Assembly: GCA_937899645.1 (NCBI GenBank)
Contig: CALCCD010000050.1
Span: forward strand, 62,001-126,000
Reading direction: 5' to 3'
Source: an uncultured cyanobacterium
Lineage (GTDB): Bacteria > Cyanobacteriota > Cyanobacteriia > Cyanobacteriales > Geitlerinemataceae
Length of the DNA stretch: 64,000 bases
The translations under genes and the position numbers were made by a program. The stretch's first letter is position 1. Each line of letters begins with the position of its first letter. Shown in pieces: positions 29,894 to 40,556 of this stretch. The notes under the pieces are model-generated. The model ran no database searches. It was not told the DNA's origin and saw only the letters and a program-made list of their open reading frames with translations.

Positions 29894-31999
29894 CTACAGG
29901 CGCTTCATGACCTCCGCCGAGATCGGTCCGGACATCATCTTAAAGGCGCGGTTTTGGGCGTCGAGGCCGATGCGATCGTGCAGGGCGCGGACGACGGTCG
30001 TTAGCGCTTCGAGGATGCTATCGGTACGTGGCGCGTCAGTGCTGTAGCCTTCGAGCGCTCGCAGATAGCTAGCCACAGCTCGCTCGTAGCAGTGTTGGCG
30101 CTCGGGCGCGTCGTCCGTTCGCGCCAGGCAGTTGCCGAGGCGCGCGTAGGCCATGCCGAGGTGGTCGTCGGTGGCGCTGGGGTCAAAGCTCAGGGCCCGT
30201 CCGGCATCGTTGTCCGCTGCTGCGACGATTTCTAGTGCTGTTTCGTAGGCGGCGATCGCCTGACGCAGGCTGGAGATCGAGGCTTCGCGATCGGCTTCGG
30301 GCTCGAAGGTTTGCATCAAATCCCAGTAGGCCGTGCCGAGGTTGTTATGGGTGGACGCGCAGCCCAGCGGGTGGTTTTCCACCGTGCGATACACCAGTGC
30401 CGCGCGGTAGCAGCCGATCGCGAACTCCAGGCGATCGCGGGCCCGGCCGTAGCGCGCTAAGTTCCAGGCTGCCGTGCCCAGGTTGGTTTGCAGCATGGCG
30501 TAGTTGAGCGGGTCGCGATCGGCGGTGAAGTAGTGCAGCGCGGCTTCGTAGGCGGCGATCGCCCGTTCCAGGTAGGCCACTGGCTCGCAGACTTGGGCCA
30601 GGTTCCAGCAGGCTGTTCCCAGGTTGCTGTGGAGCGTGGCAAATTGGGGCGGATCGAGTTCGGCGATCGCGTCGTGCAGCGCGGCTTCGTAGGCGGCGAT
30701 CGCTCCTTGCCACGCCGCGATCGCCGCTTGGGTTCCCGCGTCGTGCGTCCCGGCTAGCTCGCTGCATAGCGACCCGAGCCGGTCTTGGATCGCCGCGCGG
30801 GCATAGGGCTGCTCGGTGGCGCTCAGATACGACAGCGCGTAGCGGTAGGCCGCTTCGGCGTGCTGGAGACAGAGCTGGCGATCGCCGGTTTCCGCCGCCA
30901 GGTCGGCCATCATCCAGTACAGCGCGCCGATGTCGTTGCCGAGGGCGGGCAGTTGCCGCTCGCGAATATCTTCGACGTCTGCGTAGCGCTGCCAACCGGC
31001 GAGGGCGCACTCGAAGGCTTGGGTGGCGATCTTGACGCAGCGCAGGTCGGGGTTTTCGGCGTCGAGGCGATCGCGGTAGATCGTGCCGAGCTGCTGGTAG
31101 GTGGCGGCCAGCTCGGCGGTGCTCGCCCGCGATCGCTGGAGCTCGAACAGCCGCACGAGCAGGTGCTGCGGATCGGCCTCGGGCGAAGCGACCAGATGAA
31201 AAGTTTCGCGAACGTCGGCCACGAGCTGCGGGTCGAGGGTGCGCGACAGCTCGCCGAAGTTAAGCGTCTGACGATCGCCGTCTCCCAGCACCAGCGGAGC
31301 CTGGCGCTCCCGGTGCGGCGCAACAAAACCGGCGGGACGCGCGTCCGGTTGCGTAAGGCAGCGCTGGCCTGAGTCCGAACGCGCGCTGGCCTGGGCGATC
31401 GAGATCGTCGCCACCCGGCGGGGGGCGGGCTCGCCGTTGAATTCAAACGTCTCGGCGCAGCAGCGCCAAAATTCCGGCGTCGAGCGGGCGATCGTATAGC
31501 GCCAGGGCCGCGACATCCAGAACAAAATGCTGGAGTCTAGCGTGTCGAGGTGCTCCGGCAGCCGCCGCAGGTTCTCCAAAAACGCCCACTGTACGGTGGC
31601 CGACTCGCGCGTCAGGCTCTCCGCACCGAGGATCTGAAACCCCGGCACCGATGCCGTCAAATTGCGTCTCGTTGCTGCTGGGTGGCCGAGGGTCTGGGCC
31701 GTGCGCTCGTCGAGCCATTGTTGGATCTGGGCGAGCGGGTCTGGGTTGGCGACGTGCAGGTTAAGGCTGACGAGGCGGGGGCCGCGTCCGACGTGGGGGG
31801 CGAGCTCCGACTGCAAGCGCGCGGCCAGCGCGTCCGTCTGCGTCCAGTCGTCGCAGACCGCCACCAGGATTTGGCGCTTCATCCCCAGCTCGAATTTGAA
31901 TTTGAGCCGATCGTAGGTTTGTTGGTTCCAAGCGGACGTCTGCGGTGCGAAACCGTCAGCCATCGACCGAACGCGACTGGAAGACGCGGCAAGCTGCAC
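29894..31999 (-). CDS. Large TPR-repeat protein
   Basis: Repeated AIAAYEAALHYFTADRDPLNYAMLQTNLGTAAWNLA-type units; start may be ATG 31963. Confidence 0.8.
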   Translation of the reverse strand: MQLAASSSRVRSMADGFAPQTSAWNQQTYDRLKFKFELGMKRQILVAVCDDWTQTDALAARLQSELAPHVGRGPRLVSLNLHVANPDPLAQIQQWLDERTAQTLGHPAATRRNLTASVPGFQILGAESLTRESATVQWAFLENLRRLPEHLDTLDSSILFWMSRPWRYTIARSTPEFWRCCAETFEFNGEPAPRRVATISIAQASARSDSGQRCLTQPDARPAGFVAPHRERQAPLVLGDGDRQTLNFGELSRTLDPQLVADVRETFHLVASPEADPQHLLVRLFELQRSRASTAELAATYQQLGTIYRDRLDAENPDLRCVKIATQAFECALAGWQRYADVEDIRERQLPALGNDIGALYWMMADLAAETGDRQLCLQHAEAAYRYALSYLSATEQPYARAAIQDRLGSLCSELAGTHDAGTQAAIAAWQGAIAAYEAALHDAIAELDPPQFATLHSNLGTACWNLAQVCEPVAYLERAIAAYEAALHYFTADRDPLNYAMLQTNLGTAAWNLARYGRARDRLEFAIGCYRAALVYRTVENHPLGCASTHNNLGTAYWDLMQTFEPEADREASISSLRQAIAAYETALEIVAAADNDAGRALSFDPSATDDHLGMAYARLGNCLARTDDAPERQHCYERAVASYLRALEGYSTDAPRTDSILEALTTVVRALHDRIGLDAQNRAFKMMSGPISAEVMKRL

Positions 32000-32946
32000 G
32001 GGAAATCCTCTGTATCGATAAAAAGAAGGTCGTTCGCCGCGCCAAAAACGCGATCGACCGTTCGAGACGCGATCGCGCCCGGATGCTTTGCGGCGATCGC
32101 GGTGTCACACCGGACGGAGCGGAGGGCGATCGCGCTTTTCGTGCACCAAACTTACTCCGTTCTTCGAGATTTGCGATCGGGTATCAGGATGCTGGCGGCA
32201 GCGGCTCGAGCGAACGGGACGGGAATATTCCCCACCGATGGCGGGTCAGATCGTCGCCCATCGTGAATTTTGCGGAGAAACAGACGTTATTTTTACTTTC
32301 GATAACTTACTGAACTTACGTACGTATTAGTACCGATCTAGCCTTCGTGCTCGATCGTAGGCGTTAATGGCCCGCTCCTCGCTCTTTTTCGGGCGCGAGA
32401 TTTTTTAATACAAACGATTCTGGCTCGATTCCCGATTGTTTTTAGAGCGATCGCGACAACTTTTACGAGGGCTCGCATTTCACCAAATTCGCGATGCTGT
32501 AACCAATGCCCGATCGTGGCAAATGGAAACAAATCAACTTAAAGCTGAGATCTAGAACGCGATCGCTCCTCATCAAGTAGCTCGAGCAAGGAAATGAGTT
32601 TTTTTGAGAAGAGGTTCACGGCAGGGCGAGGGTTTCGCATCACTGACCTGACAAAATAACCTCGATGATTGGCTTGTCCTGCTGATAAATCAATCTGACC
32701 TGTCAGGCTCGGGAGAGATTTTGGAAAATTCTCGCCACCAAAAAGTTTTAGTTGCTACAAACTACTCTGTAATTTTGCGGATATCAAAACTTTTTGAGTC
32801 TTGAAATTCTCCCGATGCGACTTTGGATTTATTGTGAAATTTATAGCGATTTTGAGAAGCCCTAGGGGCGCAACCCCTTTGACGGTTTTGACTGGAACGA
32901 TTTATAAAAAGATTAGAGATTTTTTCATGACTGAGGTGCATCAAAA

Positions 32947-33153
32947 ATGAAAGGGAAAACGGCTCTTTGCAGCACGCTGCTATTGGGATTGTCGGTCGGT
33001 CTGGTGGCCCCTTCAGTCGGCAGTCGGGCCGCGATTGGTGCATCAGCGCGATCGGCGCACCTGCACGCGCAGCTGCTCGCTTCGGAAGGTGGCTTCCTCT
33101 CGCCGGACGACACGGAAGAAGACCGTCCGAACAGTACGGTTGGGATCGGTTAG
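32947..33153 (+). CDS. Small putative secreted protein
   Basis: 68 aa, signal-peptide-like N-terminus MKGKTALCSTLLLGLSVGLVAP. Confidence 0.45.
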   Translation: MKGKTALCSTLLLGLSVGLVAPSVGSRAAIGASARSAHLHAQLLASEGGFLSPDDTEEDRPNSTVGIG

Positions 33154-33180
33154 AGCCGTCTGTCAGGCTGGAAGCAGCGA

Positions 33181-34437
33181 CTAGCCGATGTCCTGGGCCG
33201 CTCCGCAGGTCTCGCAATACGGCAAATACTTGTGGGTGAGCGCGTGGCAGCTCGGGCATTCGCGATACTGGCCGTAGCCGCAGTGGGGACAGTAGGTCGC
33301 GTTGGCCGGTAGCTTGGCGGCGCACTGAATGCAGCGAGACCGCTGGATGCGATTTCTAGCCTGTCTTTTGGGGTTGAAGACGAAGCGCTGAAAGAGCTTG
33401 ATGAGCCCGAAGCCGACAATCGGGATCAGGAAGATGTAGATGTAGCTGACGAGGAATAGCAGCGAGCCGAACAGCACGCGCACTAGGTCGGCAAATAGCG
33501 AAAATACAGCCCCGATTTGCAAAAACTCAAAGAGTTTGAAAACCAGAGGAATCGAGAAAATAATCAGCAGGTGCCAGCTCATCAGCGCGATCGTGCCGTG
33601 TCGGGCGCGCTGGGCTTGTTGGTGGACGACGTAGGCGACGAACAGCAGTGGCAGCAGGAAGAGCGCTTGGAGTGAGAGCTGGATGCTGGGATACCAGAAG
33701 GTGGCGCGTCGGTAGCCGCGATCGACTTGGGTGAAGGTCGGCTGGCGATTGAGGAGTTCGAGGAAGGCGCGGCTCTCAGGCCGAGCGATGAGGGCGGACT
33801 TGAGGTCGGCGATCTCGGCTTCGAGGCGGGCGATCTGGGCGTCGTTGCGATCGAGAGTTTGCTTGGCGTCGGCGGCGTCAACATCGACGATCGAGCGGTC
33901 TCGGGGCTGGTTGGCGATTTCCTCGAGTAGGGAAGAGTCGTACTGCTCGCGGATCGTGGCGCTCTCCCGACGCAGGGTCTCGACCTCGAGTTCTTTATCG
34001 CCGATTTCGGTCAGAGTGGCGGTGTTGTCGGTAGTCCGAACCGCGTCGCCGACTTCGGCATATTGCAGGCAGATGCTGGAAACGCGGCCGAGGCGATCGC
34101 TCGGGGCGTACTGTTCGGCAAAGGGAGCGCGATCGAGGTCGGCGGCGCGGCGCACGGCGGCAAAGTCGCGATCGAGCGCGTTACTGTTGTCGGCGCTGTC
34201 GGTACTATTGGCGCTGTCGGCGCGGCGGTATTCGCGCCAGTTTTGGTGGCAAGGGTGGGCTTCGTTGGGAGCTAGATGCCAGCTCGAGATGTCATTGAGA
34301 CCTGAGAAGACGTTGGCCAGGATGAACAGGTCGATCAGGAGAATGATGGTGATGCTGACTCTGTTGAGCGGCTCGTCATCGATCGTCCGCGTGCGGCGCA
34401 CCGATCGCTGAAAAAATCGCTTGAGTCGTGGCCACAT
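33181..34437 (-). CDS. Membrane protein with coiled coil and C-terminal double zinc ribbon
   Basis: TM segments; CIQCAAKLPANATYCPHCGYGQYRECPSCHALTHKYLPYCETCGAA. Confidence 0.75.
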   Translation of the reverse strand: MWPRLKRFFQRSVRRTRTIDDEPLNRVSITIILLIDLFILANVFSGLNDISSWHLAPNEAHPCHQNWREYRRADSANSTDSADNSNALDRDFAAVRRAADLDRAPFAEQYAPSDRLGRVSSICLQYAEVGDAVRTTDNTATLTEIGDKELEVETLRRESATIREQYDSSLLEEIANQPRDRSIVDVDAADAKQTLDRNDAQIARLEAEIADLKSALIARPESRAFLELLNRQPTFTQVDRGYRRATFWYPSIQLSLQALFLLPLLFVAYVVHQQAQRARHGTIALMSWHLLIIFSIPLVFKLFEFLQIGAVFSLFADLVRVLFGSLLFLVSYIYIFLIPIVGFGLIKLFQRFVFNPKRQARNRIQRSRCIQCAAKLPANATYCPHCGYGQYRECPSCHALTHKYLPYCETCGAAQDIG

Positions 34438-34637
34438 GGTTCCGCTCCCGCCGCTCGCTCGCAACAGCCGTAACAACTGTCCCCATCATCGATCGCGGTT
34501 TTCGGTCGTGCGGGCGGAGGCGAACGAAAATTAACAAGCCCTGCCGTCCGTCGGCGGCTCTGCGGTTGCCCTTTCTCGGAGCGGTTCGATACGATCGCAG
34601 GCGTACGCTCTCCAGGCCGCTCCCGGCGACTTAACCG

Positions 34638-35276
34638 ATGACGATCGCGACCGACGCTCCTTCCGCCACCGACACCCTGGACTGGGTCGTGACCGACGAC
34701 GCCCAGCTCGAAGCGCTGACGCCCGAGCCCAAAGGCCGCCTGCGCGAGCCCTATCGCCTCTACCGCCTGCTGGCCGATATCGACGATATTCTGGCCGCGA
34801 CGGACGACGATCGCCAGCGTCTGGCGCAAATTGCGCCCTGCGTGCGCCACTTTTTGACGAACTGCGACTGGCTCGGCGCGCACTACGTCCCGCCCGACCC
34901 GAAGCGCGGCTGGTCGGTCTCGAAGCTCTACGACGAGCCGGACTATCCGCTGACGGTGCAGCTGGTGGCCTGGTCGCCGGGCAGCGTCTCGAAGATCCAC
35001 AACCACGCGGCCTGGGGCTTGGTGGCAATGATCGAGGGCGAGGAAAAGAACACGATCTGGCAGCGCGATCCGAGCCCAGGGTATCCGGGGCGTCTCAAGA
35101 AGGTAAGCGATCGGACCTTTGAGAGCGGCGAGATTATTACGTTTATGCCGGAGGCGATCCACTGTGTCGAGGCGCTCTCCGACGAGCCAACGGTGTCGTT
35201 TAACCTCTATGGCAAGACAAACTACCGCAAGCGCTATCGCTATGACGTGGAGGCGCATACGGCGGCGCTGTTTTAG
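34638..35276 (+). CDS. Cysteine dioxygenase-like cupin
   Basis: WSPGSVSKIHNHAAWGLVAMIEGEEKNTIW cupin motif. Confidence 0.82.
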   Translation: MTIATDAPSATDTLDWVVTDDAQLEALTPEPKGRLREPYRLYRLLADIDDILAATDDDRQRLAQIAPCVRHFLTNCDWLGAHYVPPDPKRGWSVSKLYDEPDYPLTVQLVAWSPGSVSKIHNHAAWGLVAMIEGEEKNTIWQRDPSPGYPGRLKKVSDRTFESGEIITFMPEAIHCVEALSDEPTVSFNLYGKTNYRKRYRYDVEAHTAALF

Positions 35277-35337
35277 CAATTTTGACGGGCTTGCGCCGAC
35301 ACGAGACCTCAGAGTTCTTGTCTTTTCAGCAACCGGG

Positions 35338-35928
35338 CTAGATCTTGCCGAGCGAGACGGCGGTGACGATCGCCCAGCTATCGAGCAGCAGTAGCGCGAG
35401 CGTAAAGCCCAGCAAAATCAGGTACATCCAGGGCTGCGCCAGCGGCTTAACGGCGGTGGTGTCGATCGCGGTTTTTGCCTCGACGTAGTTCACCAGGCGC
35501 GCAAACCCGACCACGCGCATCGGCAGCAGATAGGCGCGATCGCGCTCCGGCGTCACGAAGTAGTACACCAGGCCGCCCTGCCCGGTGCTGCGCGGCTTGA
35601 GGGCGGCGATCTGCGACCAGGGCAGCGACCAGCCCGACCGGAACCAGCTCGGAACCCAGCCCGGATAGCCCACAGCGATCCCTTCGCCGTCAACCGTGAC
35701 GCGCTCGGCCAGCGCCCCAAGCAAGATGACAAGGCCGAAGACGAGCCCGATCGCCAGCGCCACGGGCGGAACCGGCGCGTCGGTGACCTGCGCCAGGAAC
35801 GGCAGCGGCACAGTCAGGCCGATGTAGAGACCCACCAGGGTCAGGCGCACGAGGGGCGAAGTCTGAAAGGCGTCGGAGTCGGGCAGCGCTTCGGTGCTCG
35901 GAGGGGCGGGGCGGGTTGGCGATGTCAT
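35338..35928 (-). CDS. Conserved membrane protein
   Basis: 196 aa, N-terminal and C-terminal TM segments around soluble domain. Confidence 0.65.
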   Translation of the reverse strand: MTSPTRPAPPSTEALPDSDAFQTSPLVRLTLVGLYIGLTVPLPFLAQVTDAPVPPVALAIGLVFGLVILLGALAERVTVDGEGIAVGYPGWVPSWFRSGWSLPWSQIAALKPRSTGQGGLVYYFVTPERDRAYLLPMRVVGFARLVNYVEAKTAIDTTAVKPLAQPWMYLILLGFTLALLLLDSWAIVTAVSLGKI

Positions 35929-36144
35929 AGTCTGCGGTCTGGCGGTGGGCGTACGGGCCGAGCAGTGGGCCGGTCGTTAGGCGTATTGTACGTCGGGTTT
36001 TCCTGGCGGGAGTGTTCGGCGTGGGTTTGGGAAGGCGGCGCGAGGTTCTTATAATCGACGGTAGTTTGGCGGGGCGATCGCAATTTGGGCGATCGCCGCC
36101 CTGCTGCCCGCCTCCCCGCCCGAATCGCTCGATTCGCTGCCGTC

Positions 36145-39100
36145 ATGGTTTTCGACCGTCTGACGCGACGCCGACCGCCCCTGCCACTCCGGTCTATTCT
36201 GATCGTCCCCTTCGTGTTTCAGATCGTTGGGGCGGTGACGCTGACGGCGTGGCTTTCCTCGCGCAGCAGCCAGCAGGCCGTCAGCGAGGCGATCGAAGAA
36301 CTCGCCACCCAGGTCAACGACAAAATCGAGGGCCATATCGAAGACTACCTGCGCATCCCGCACCTGATTTTGCAGGCGAACGGCATTGCCTTCGAGGCGG
36401 GCGTGTTGGACGTGGAGAACTTTCCGGGGCTCGAGGAACACTTCTTTTCGCAGCTTCAGTTCTACACCGCCGTTAACTACCTGTATTTCGGCGGGCCGGA
36501 CGGTCGGTTTATCGGCGTCCAAAATCTCGATACTGGATTCGTGACGAAGGTTCGCGACGAGACGACGGGAGAGCTGCGGGCCATTTACCCGCTCGACAGT
36601 GAGGGGCGGCGTCAGCCTCAGGAAAGCGCGGCGAAGTACGACCCGCGCGAGCGCCCGTGGTACACGACGGCAATCCGACGCGGACGCCCGACCTGGAGCC
36701 CGATTTACACCTCGAAGCATTTGGGCGTGCTGCAAATCGCGCCGACGGTTCCGCTCTACGACGCGGACGATCGCCCGATCGGCGTGCTGGCCTCGAACCT
36801 GTGGCTCTCGAAGATCGGCCAGTTTCTCGACGAGCTGAAAATCGGTAAAAGCGGTCTGGCGTTTATCGTCGAGCCGTCGGGGGAACTGGTGGCCGTCTCG
36901 ACCGGTGGGGGCGTGACGAACGACGCAGGCGATCGCATTGCGGCGGCGGACAGCGGCAACCGGATTATTGCCACCGTGTCCGCGCGGCTCGAGAGGGAGT
37001 TCGGCGGCTTCGAGCGCATCCGCGCCCCCGAGAGTCCGACCTATGCGGTGGCGGGCGATCGGCTCCACGTGCGCGTCACGCCGTTTCGCGACGGGCGCGG
37101 GCTGAACTGGACGGTGGTGACGGTCGTGCCGGAGTCGGACTTTATGGCAGAGATCGAGGCCGGGCGACGATCGACGATCGCGCTCTGTGCGGTGGCGGCG
37201 ATCGGGGCGATCGGCTTCGGGCTGCTGGTGGTGCGCTGGGTGGTCGCGCCGATCGGCCAGCTCAGTTGGGTAGCGCAGCGGTTGGCGCGCGGCGAGTGGG
37301 ACGCGCCTCAGGTTCCGCACGCGCGATCGCGCGAGGTGGCGCTGCTCGCCGACAGCTTCGCCCAGATGTCCACCCAGCTCCAGGGCTCGTTCCGCACCCT
37401 CGAGCAGAAAAGCGCGGAAACCGCTGCGCTTAACGAAGAACTCAAGCAGCTCGATCGCCTCAAGGATGAGTTTCTGGCCAACACGTCTCACGAGCTGCGT
37501 ACCCCGCTCAACGGCACGATCGGCATTGCCGAGTCGATGCTGGACGGCGCGGCGGGCGAGCTGACGCCGGTGCAGCGCCAAAACCTCGATCTGATCGTTC
37601 GCAGCAACTACCGCCTCGCCACGCTGGTCAACGATATTCTCGACTTCTCGAAGCTGCGCCATAACGAAATTCAGCTGCGATCGCAGGTCGTCGGCATTCG
37701 CGAGGCGGTGCAGGTGGTGTTCGCTTTCTGCGCGCCGCTGCTTAAAGGCAAGGCGATCGAGACGATCGAGGCGATCTCGCCTCAGATTCCACCCGTCTGC
37801 GCCGACGAAAATCGCCTCCAGCAGATCCTCTACAACTTGGTGGGCAACGCGATTAAATTCACCGAAACGGGCTTTATTGGCGTGACGGCCAAAATCGTCC
37901 CGGCGGAAGCTGCCGCCACGGATGAAACGCCTGATAAAACGACTGGCGAAGCCCCTGGTGAAGGGCTCGCCCCGCCCCGCCTCGCCATTACGATCGTCGA
38001 TACCGGCATCGGCATTGCCGCCGATCGCCAAAAGGACATCTTCGAGTATTTCGAGCAGGCCGACGGTTCGACGGCTCGCGAGTATGGCGGTACGGGCCTC
38101 GGCCTCTCCCTAGCTAAAGAGTTCGTAGAGCTGCATGGCGGCCGGCTCGAGGTGCGCTCGGTTCCCGGCAGCGGCTCGCAGTTTTGCTTTACGCTGCCGA
38201 TCGCCGATGCCGAAACGAGCGCCGCCACCAAAACCGCTAACGCGCCGCCGATTCTGGCCGACGCGCCTACGGACTACGAGCTGGCGATCGGCCAAGACGA
38301 GCTTGACGGCAAGGTGGCCCCGAGCGATCGCGACTTGGCTAAGCGCCTCCATCTGCTCGTGGTCGATGACGAGCCGATCAACCAGCAGGTGCTGCTCAAC
38401 TATCTGTCGGCGGAGGGCTACCGGATCGCCACGGCGGCCAACGGGCGCGAGGCGATCGACGCGATCGATCCCAGCGACCCGCCCGATCTGGTCTTGCTCG
38501 ACGTGATGATGCCGAAGCTGACGGGCTACGAGGTCTGTGAAATTCTGCGCGAAACTTACTCGCCGACCAACCTGCCGATCGTGCTGGTCACGGCCAAAAA
38601 CCAGGTCGAAGATGTCGTCAAGGGTCTCGAAGCTGGGGCTAACGACTTCCTAACTAAGCCGATCCGCAAGCGCGAGCTACTCGCCCGCATCAACACCCAC
38701 TTGAATCTGTCGAAAATCGGCTCGGCCTACGGGCGCTTCGTGCCGCGCGAGTTCCTGCGCTTTCTGAAAAAACAGAGCATCGTCGAAGTCGAGCTGGGCG
38801 ACAGCGTCGCGCGGGAAATGACGGTTCTATTCGCCGATATTCGCGGCTTTACGCGCCTGAGCGAGCAGATGACCCCGGAGGAGAATTTCCGCTTTATCAA
38901 CGACTATCTGTCACAAATGGAGCCCGCCATCTCCAAGTACGACGGCTTTATCGACAAGTACATCGGCGATGCGATTATGGCGCTGTTTCCCCACTGCGCT
39001 GACGACGCGATTCAGGCCGCGATCGCCATGCTCGGTCGCCTCGAGGACTACAACCGTCTCAACCGCGCGCCGAAAGGTTTAGAGCCGATCGCGATCGGTA

Positions 39101-39567
39101 TCGGCCTCAATGCGGGGCCGCTGATGCTGGGGACGGTGGGCGGCAGCCTGCGGATGGACAGCACCGTGGTCGGCGATACGGTGAACCTGACTTCGCGCCT
39201 GGAGGGGCTGACGAAGGTGTACGGTACTCCGCTACTGGTGACGCATAACGTCGTCGTGCGCTTGCAGGATGCGGCGATTTACTGCCTGCGGACGATCGAT
39301 CGCGTGACGGTGCGCGGCAAGTCCGAGTCGGTGTCGATTTTTGAGGTGTTCGATGGCGACCCGTCGGAGCTGCGATCGTGCAAATACAAGATGAAGCCGA
39401 CGTTCGAGCAGGCGGTGCTGGACTTTCATCTGTCGAACTTCGAGGCGGCGCAAGCCGGGTTTGAAGCGTGTTTGACGGAGGCTCCGGAGGATGTAGCGGC
39501 GCAAATTTATCGCGATCGTTGCATTACTTCGGCGCGGGCAGCGGCGCTGTCGGGGGCGGTGGATTGA
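36145..39567 (+). CDS. Hybrid sensor histidine kinase: extracytoplasmic sensor, HAMP, HisKA, HATPase, receiver and class III adenylate/guanylate cyclase
   Basis: FLANTSHELRTPLNGTIG; GGTGLGLSLAKEFVELHGG; LVLLDVMMPKLTGYEV; VLFADIRGFTRLSE...DKYIGDAIMALFP. Confidence 0.92.
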   Translation: MVFDRLTRRRPPLPLRSILIVPFVFQIVGAVTLTAWLSSRSSQQAVSEAIEELATQVNDKIEGHIEDYLRIPHLILQANGIAFEAGVLDVENFPGLEEHFFSQLQFYTAVNYLYFGGPDGRFIGVQNLDTGFVTKVRDETTGELRAIYPLDSEGRRQPQESAAKYDPRERPWYTTAIRRGRPTWSPIYTSKHLGVLQIAPTVPLYDADDRPIGVLASNLWLSKIGQFLDELKIGKSGLAFIVEPSGELVAVSTGGGVTNDAGDRIAAADSGNRIIATVSARLEREFGGFERIRAPESPTYAVAGDRLHVRVTPFRDGRGLNWTVVTVVPESDFMAEIEAGRRSTIALCAVAAIGAIGFGLLVVRWVVAPIGQLSWVAQRLARGEWDAPQVPHARSREVALLADSFAQMSTQLQGSFRTLEQKSAETAALNEELKQLDRLKDEFLANTSHELRTPLNGTIGIAESMLDGAAGELTPVQRQNLDLIVRSNYRLATLVNDILDFSKLRHNEIQLRSQVVGIREAVQVVFAFCAPLLKGKAIETIEAISPQIPPVCADENRLQQILYNLVGNAIKFTETGFIGVTAKIVPAEAAATDETPDKTTGEAPGEGLAPPRLAITIVDTGIGIAADRQKDIFEYFEQADGSTAREYGGTGLGLSLAKEFVELHGGRLEVRSVPGSGSQFCFTLPIADAETSAATKTANAPPILADAPTDYELAIGQDELDGKVAPSDRDLAKRLHLLVVDDEPINQQVLLNYLSAEGYRIATAANGREAIDAIDPSDPPDLVLLDVMMPKLTGYEVCEILRETYSPTNLPIVLVTAKNQVEDVVKGLEAGANDFLTKPIRKRELLARINTHLNLSKIGSAYGRFVPREFLRFLKKQSIVEVELGDSVAREMTVLFADIRGFTRLSEQMTPEENFRFINDYLSQMEPAISKYDGFIDKYIGDAIMALFPHCADDAIQAAIAMLGRLEDYNRLNRAPKGLEPIAIGIGLNAGPLMLGTVGGSLRMDSTVVGDTVNLTSRLEGLTKVYGTPLLVTHNVVVRLQDAAIYCLRTIDRVTVRGKSESVSIFEVFDGDPSELRSCKYKMKPTFEQAVLDFHLSNFEAAQAGFEACLTEAPEDVAAQIYRDRCITSARAAALSGAVD

Positions 39568-39588
39568 CCCGCGCGACGACCCGGAGCC

Positions 39589-39680
39589 GCTGAGACGGCT
39601 GCGCGATAAAAATTCCCGGCTCTATCGACGTTGACCGAATTTTTCCGATCGTGGCGCTGTCGTCTCGCCAGCTTCAGAAA
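39589..39680. repeat. Diverged GCCGAGACGGCT...GGCATCTCGCCA-type dispersed repeat, copy 1
   Basis: gccgctgagacggctgcgcgataaaaatt...gatcgtggcgctgtcgtctcgccagcttc. Confidence 0.4.
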
Positions 39681-40318
39681 CTCTCCGCCTCGATCGCTTC
39701 GACAGCATCGCCCGGTTCTGAGCCGGGTTCCGCGCCGGGTTCTACGTCAGGCTGCGTTTCCACGGGCGGCGGCGGCGTGATGCACGATCGCCCTGCCATC
39801 TCGCCGAAGTTATTGAACGCCACGATCGCCACCTGGCCGGTTTCGCGGTCTGCCCACTGCCACGCGAGCCCCACCGGCAGTCCGTCTTCCCCGACGATTT
39901 GTTCGCCGTTCGAGCCCAGCGCTTGCTGTACCTGGGCCAGGTCCATGTCCATTTCGATACGCTCGCAGAGGACGTGGGGCTCGCCCGTTGGCGTGGTGGT
40001 ATCGCTAATGAGCCCCGACTGGCAGGTGATGCGATCGACGCGATCGCCGTTGAGCGTCACCGAGAGGAACGCCAGGCCCTCCATCCACTGCATCTCGTTC
40101 AGGAGGCTGCTGATGCGCCGCTCTTCGGGCACGATGCCCAGCTCGTCGAGGCGATCGCGCAGGTCTGTAGCGGTCTCGGCTTCGGCAAGGGCTCGGCAGT
40201 CGGCTTCGGTGAGGCTCGGCGCGTCGCCTTGGGCGGCGGCGATCGCGGCGGGGAGCGGCGCAACGGCGAGGGCGATCGCGCAGAGCGGGGCGAGAAATCC
40301 GAGGGTGCGAAGGGCCAT
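39674..40318 (-). CDS. Secreted hypothetical protein
   Basis: Signal peptide MALRTLGFLAPLCAIALAVAPLPAAIAAAQ; Pro/Glu-rich tail; start ATG 40318. Confidence 0.6.
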   Translation of the reverse strand: MALRTLGFLAPLCAIALAVAPLPAAIAAAQGDAPSLTEADCRALAEAETATDLRDRLDELGIVPEERRISSLLNEMQWMEGLAFLSVTLNGDRVDRITCQSGLISDTTTPTGEPHVLCERIEMDMDLAQVQQALGSNGEQIVGEDGLPVGLAWQWADRETGQVAIVAFNNFGEMAGRSCITPPPPVETQPDVEPGAEPGSEPGDAVEAIEAESF

Positions 40319-40452
40319 AGCATCAGAGGAAGGCGGGCTGCACTCAATCTTATACCCGCAGAACTGACGTGGCTCTCTGGCGCGAGGCTCTGGCTCGAGT
40401 TCGGGGCAAAAGCCTACGCAATTTTCGGGCGCTGCTCGGGCGTGCAGTGACC

Positions 40453-40528
40453 GGCGCTCTGCGTCTTGCGATCTCGTGACGCAGAGCGTCTGTGGAGGCA
40501 TTCCAACGCGGAGCGTTGGAACGATGTG
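40453..40528. repeat. CGCAGAGCG palindromic repeat, copy 3
   Basis: gcgctctgcgtcttgcgatctcgtgacgcagagcgtctgtggaggcattccaacgcggagcgttggaacgatg. Confidence 0.7.
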
Positions 40529-40556
40529 GCCGATCGTCAGCTCGATCGCGATCGCT

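Noticed and set aside
34335-35279. 314-aa minus-strand ORF opposite the cupin gene
   Set aside because: Sense strand encodes a clear cupin; antisense translation has no family features.
36049-38031. 660-aa minus-strand ORF opposite the hybrid kinase
   Set aside because: Antisense to strongly conserved HisKA/HATPase coding sequence; Arg/Asp/Gly-rich shadow ORF.
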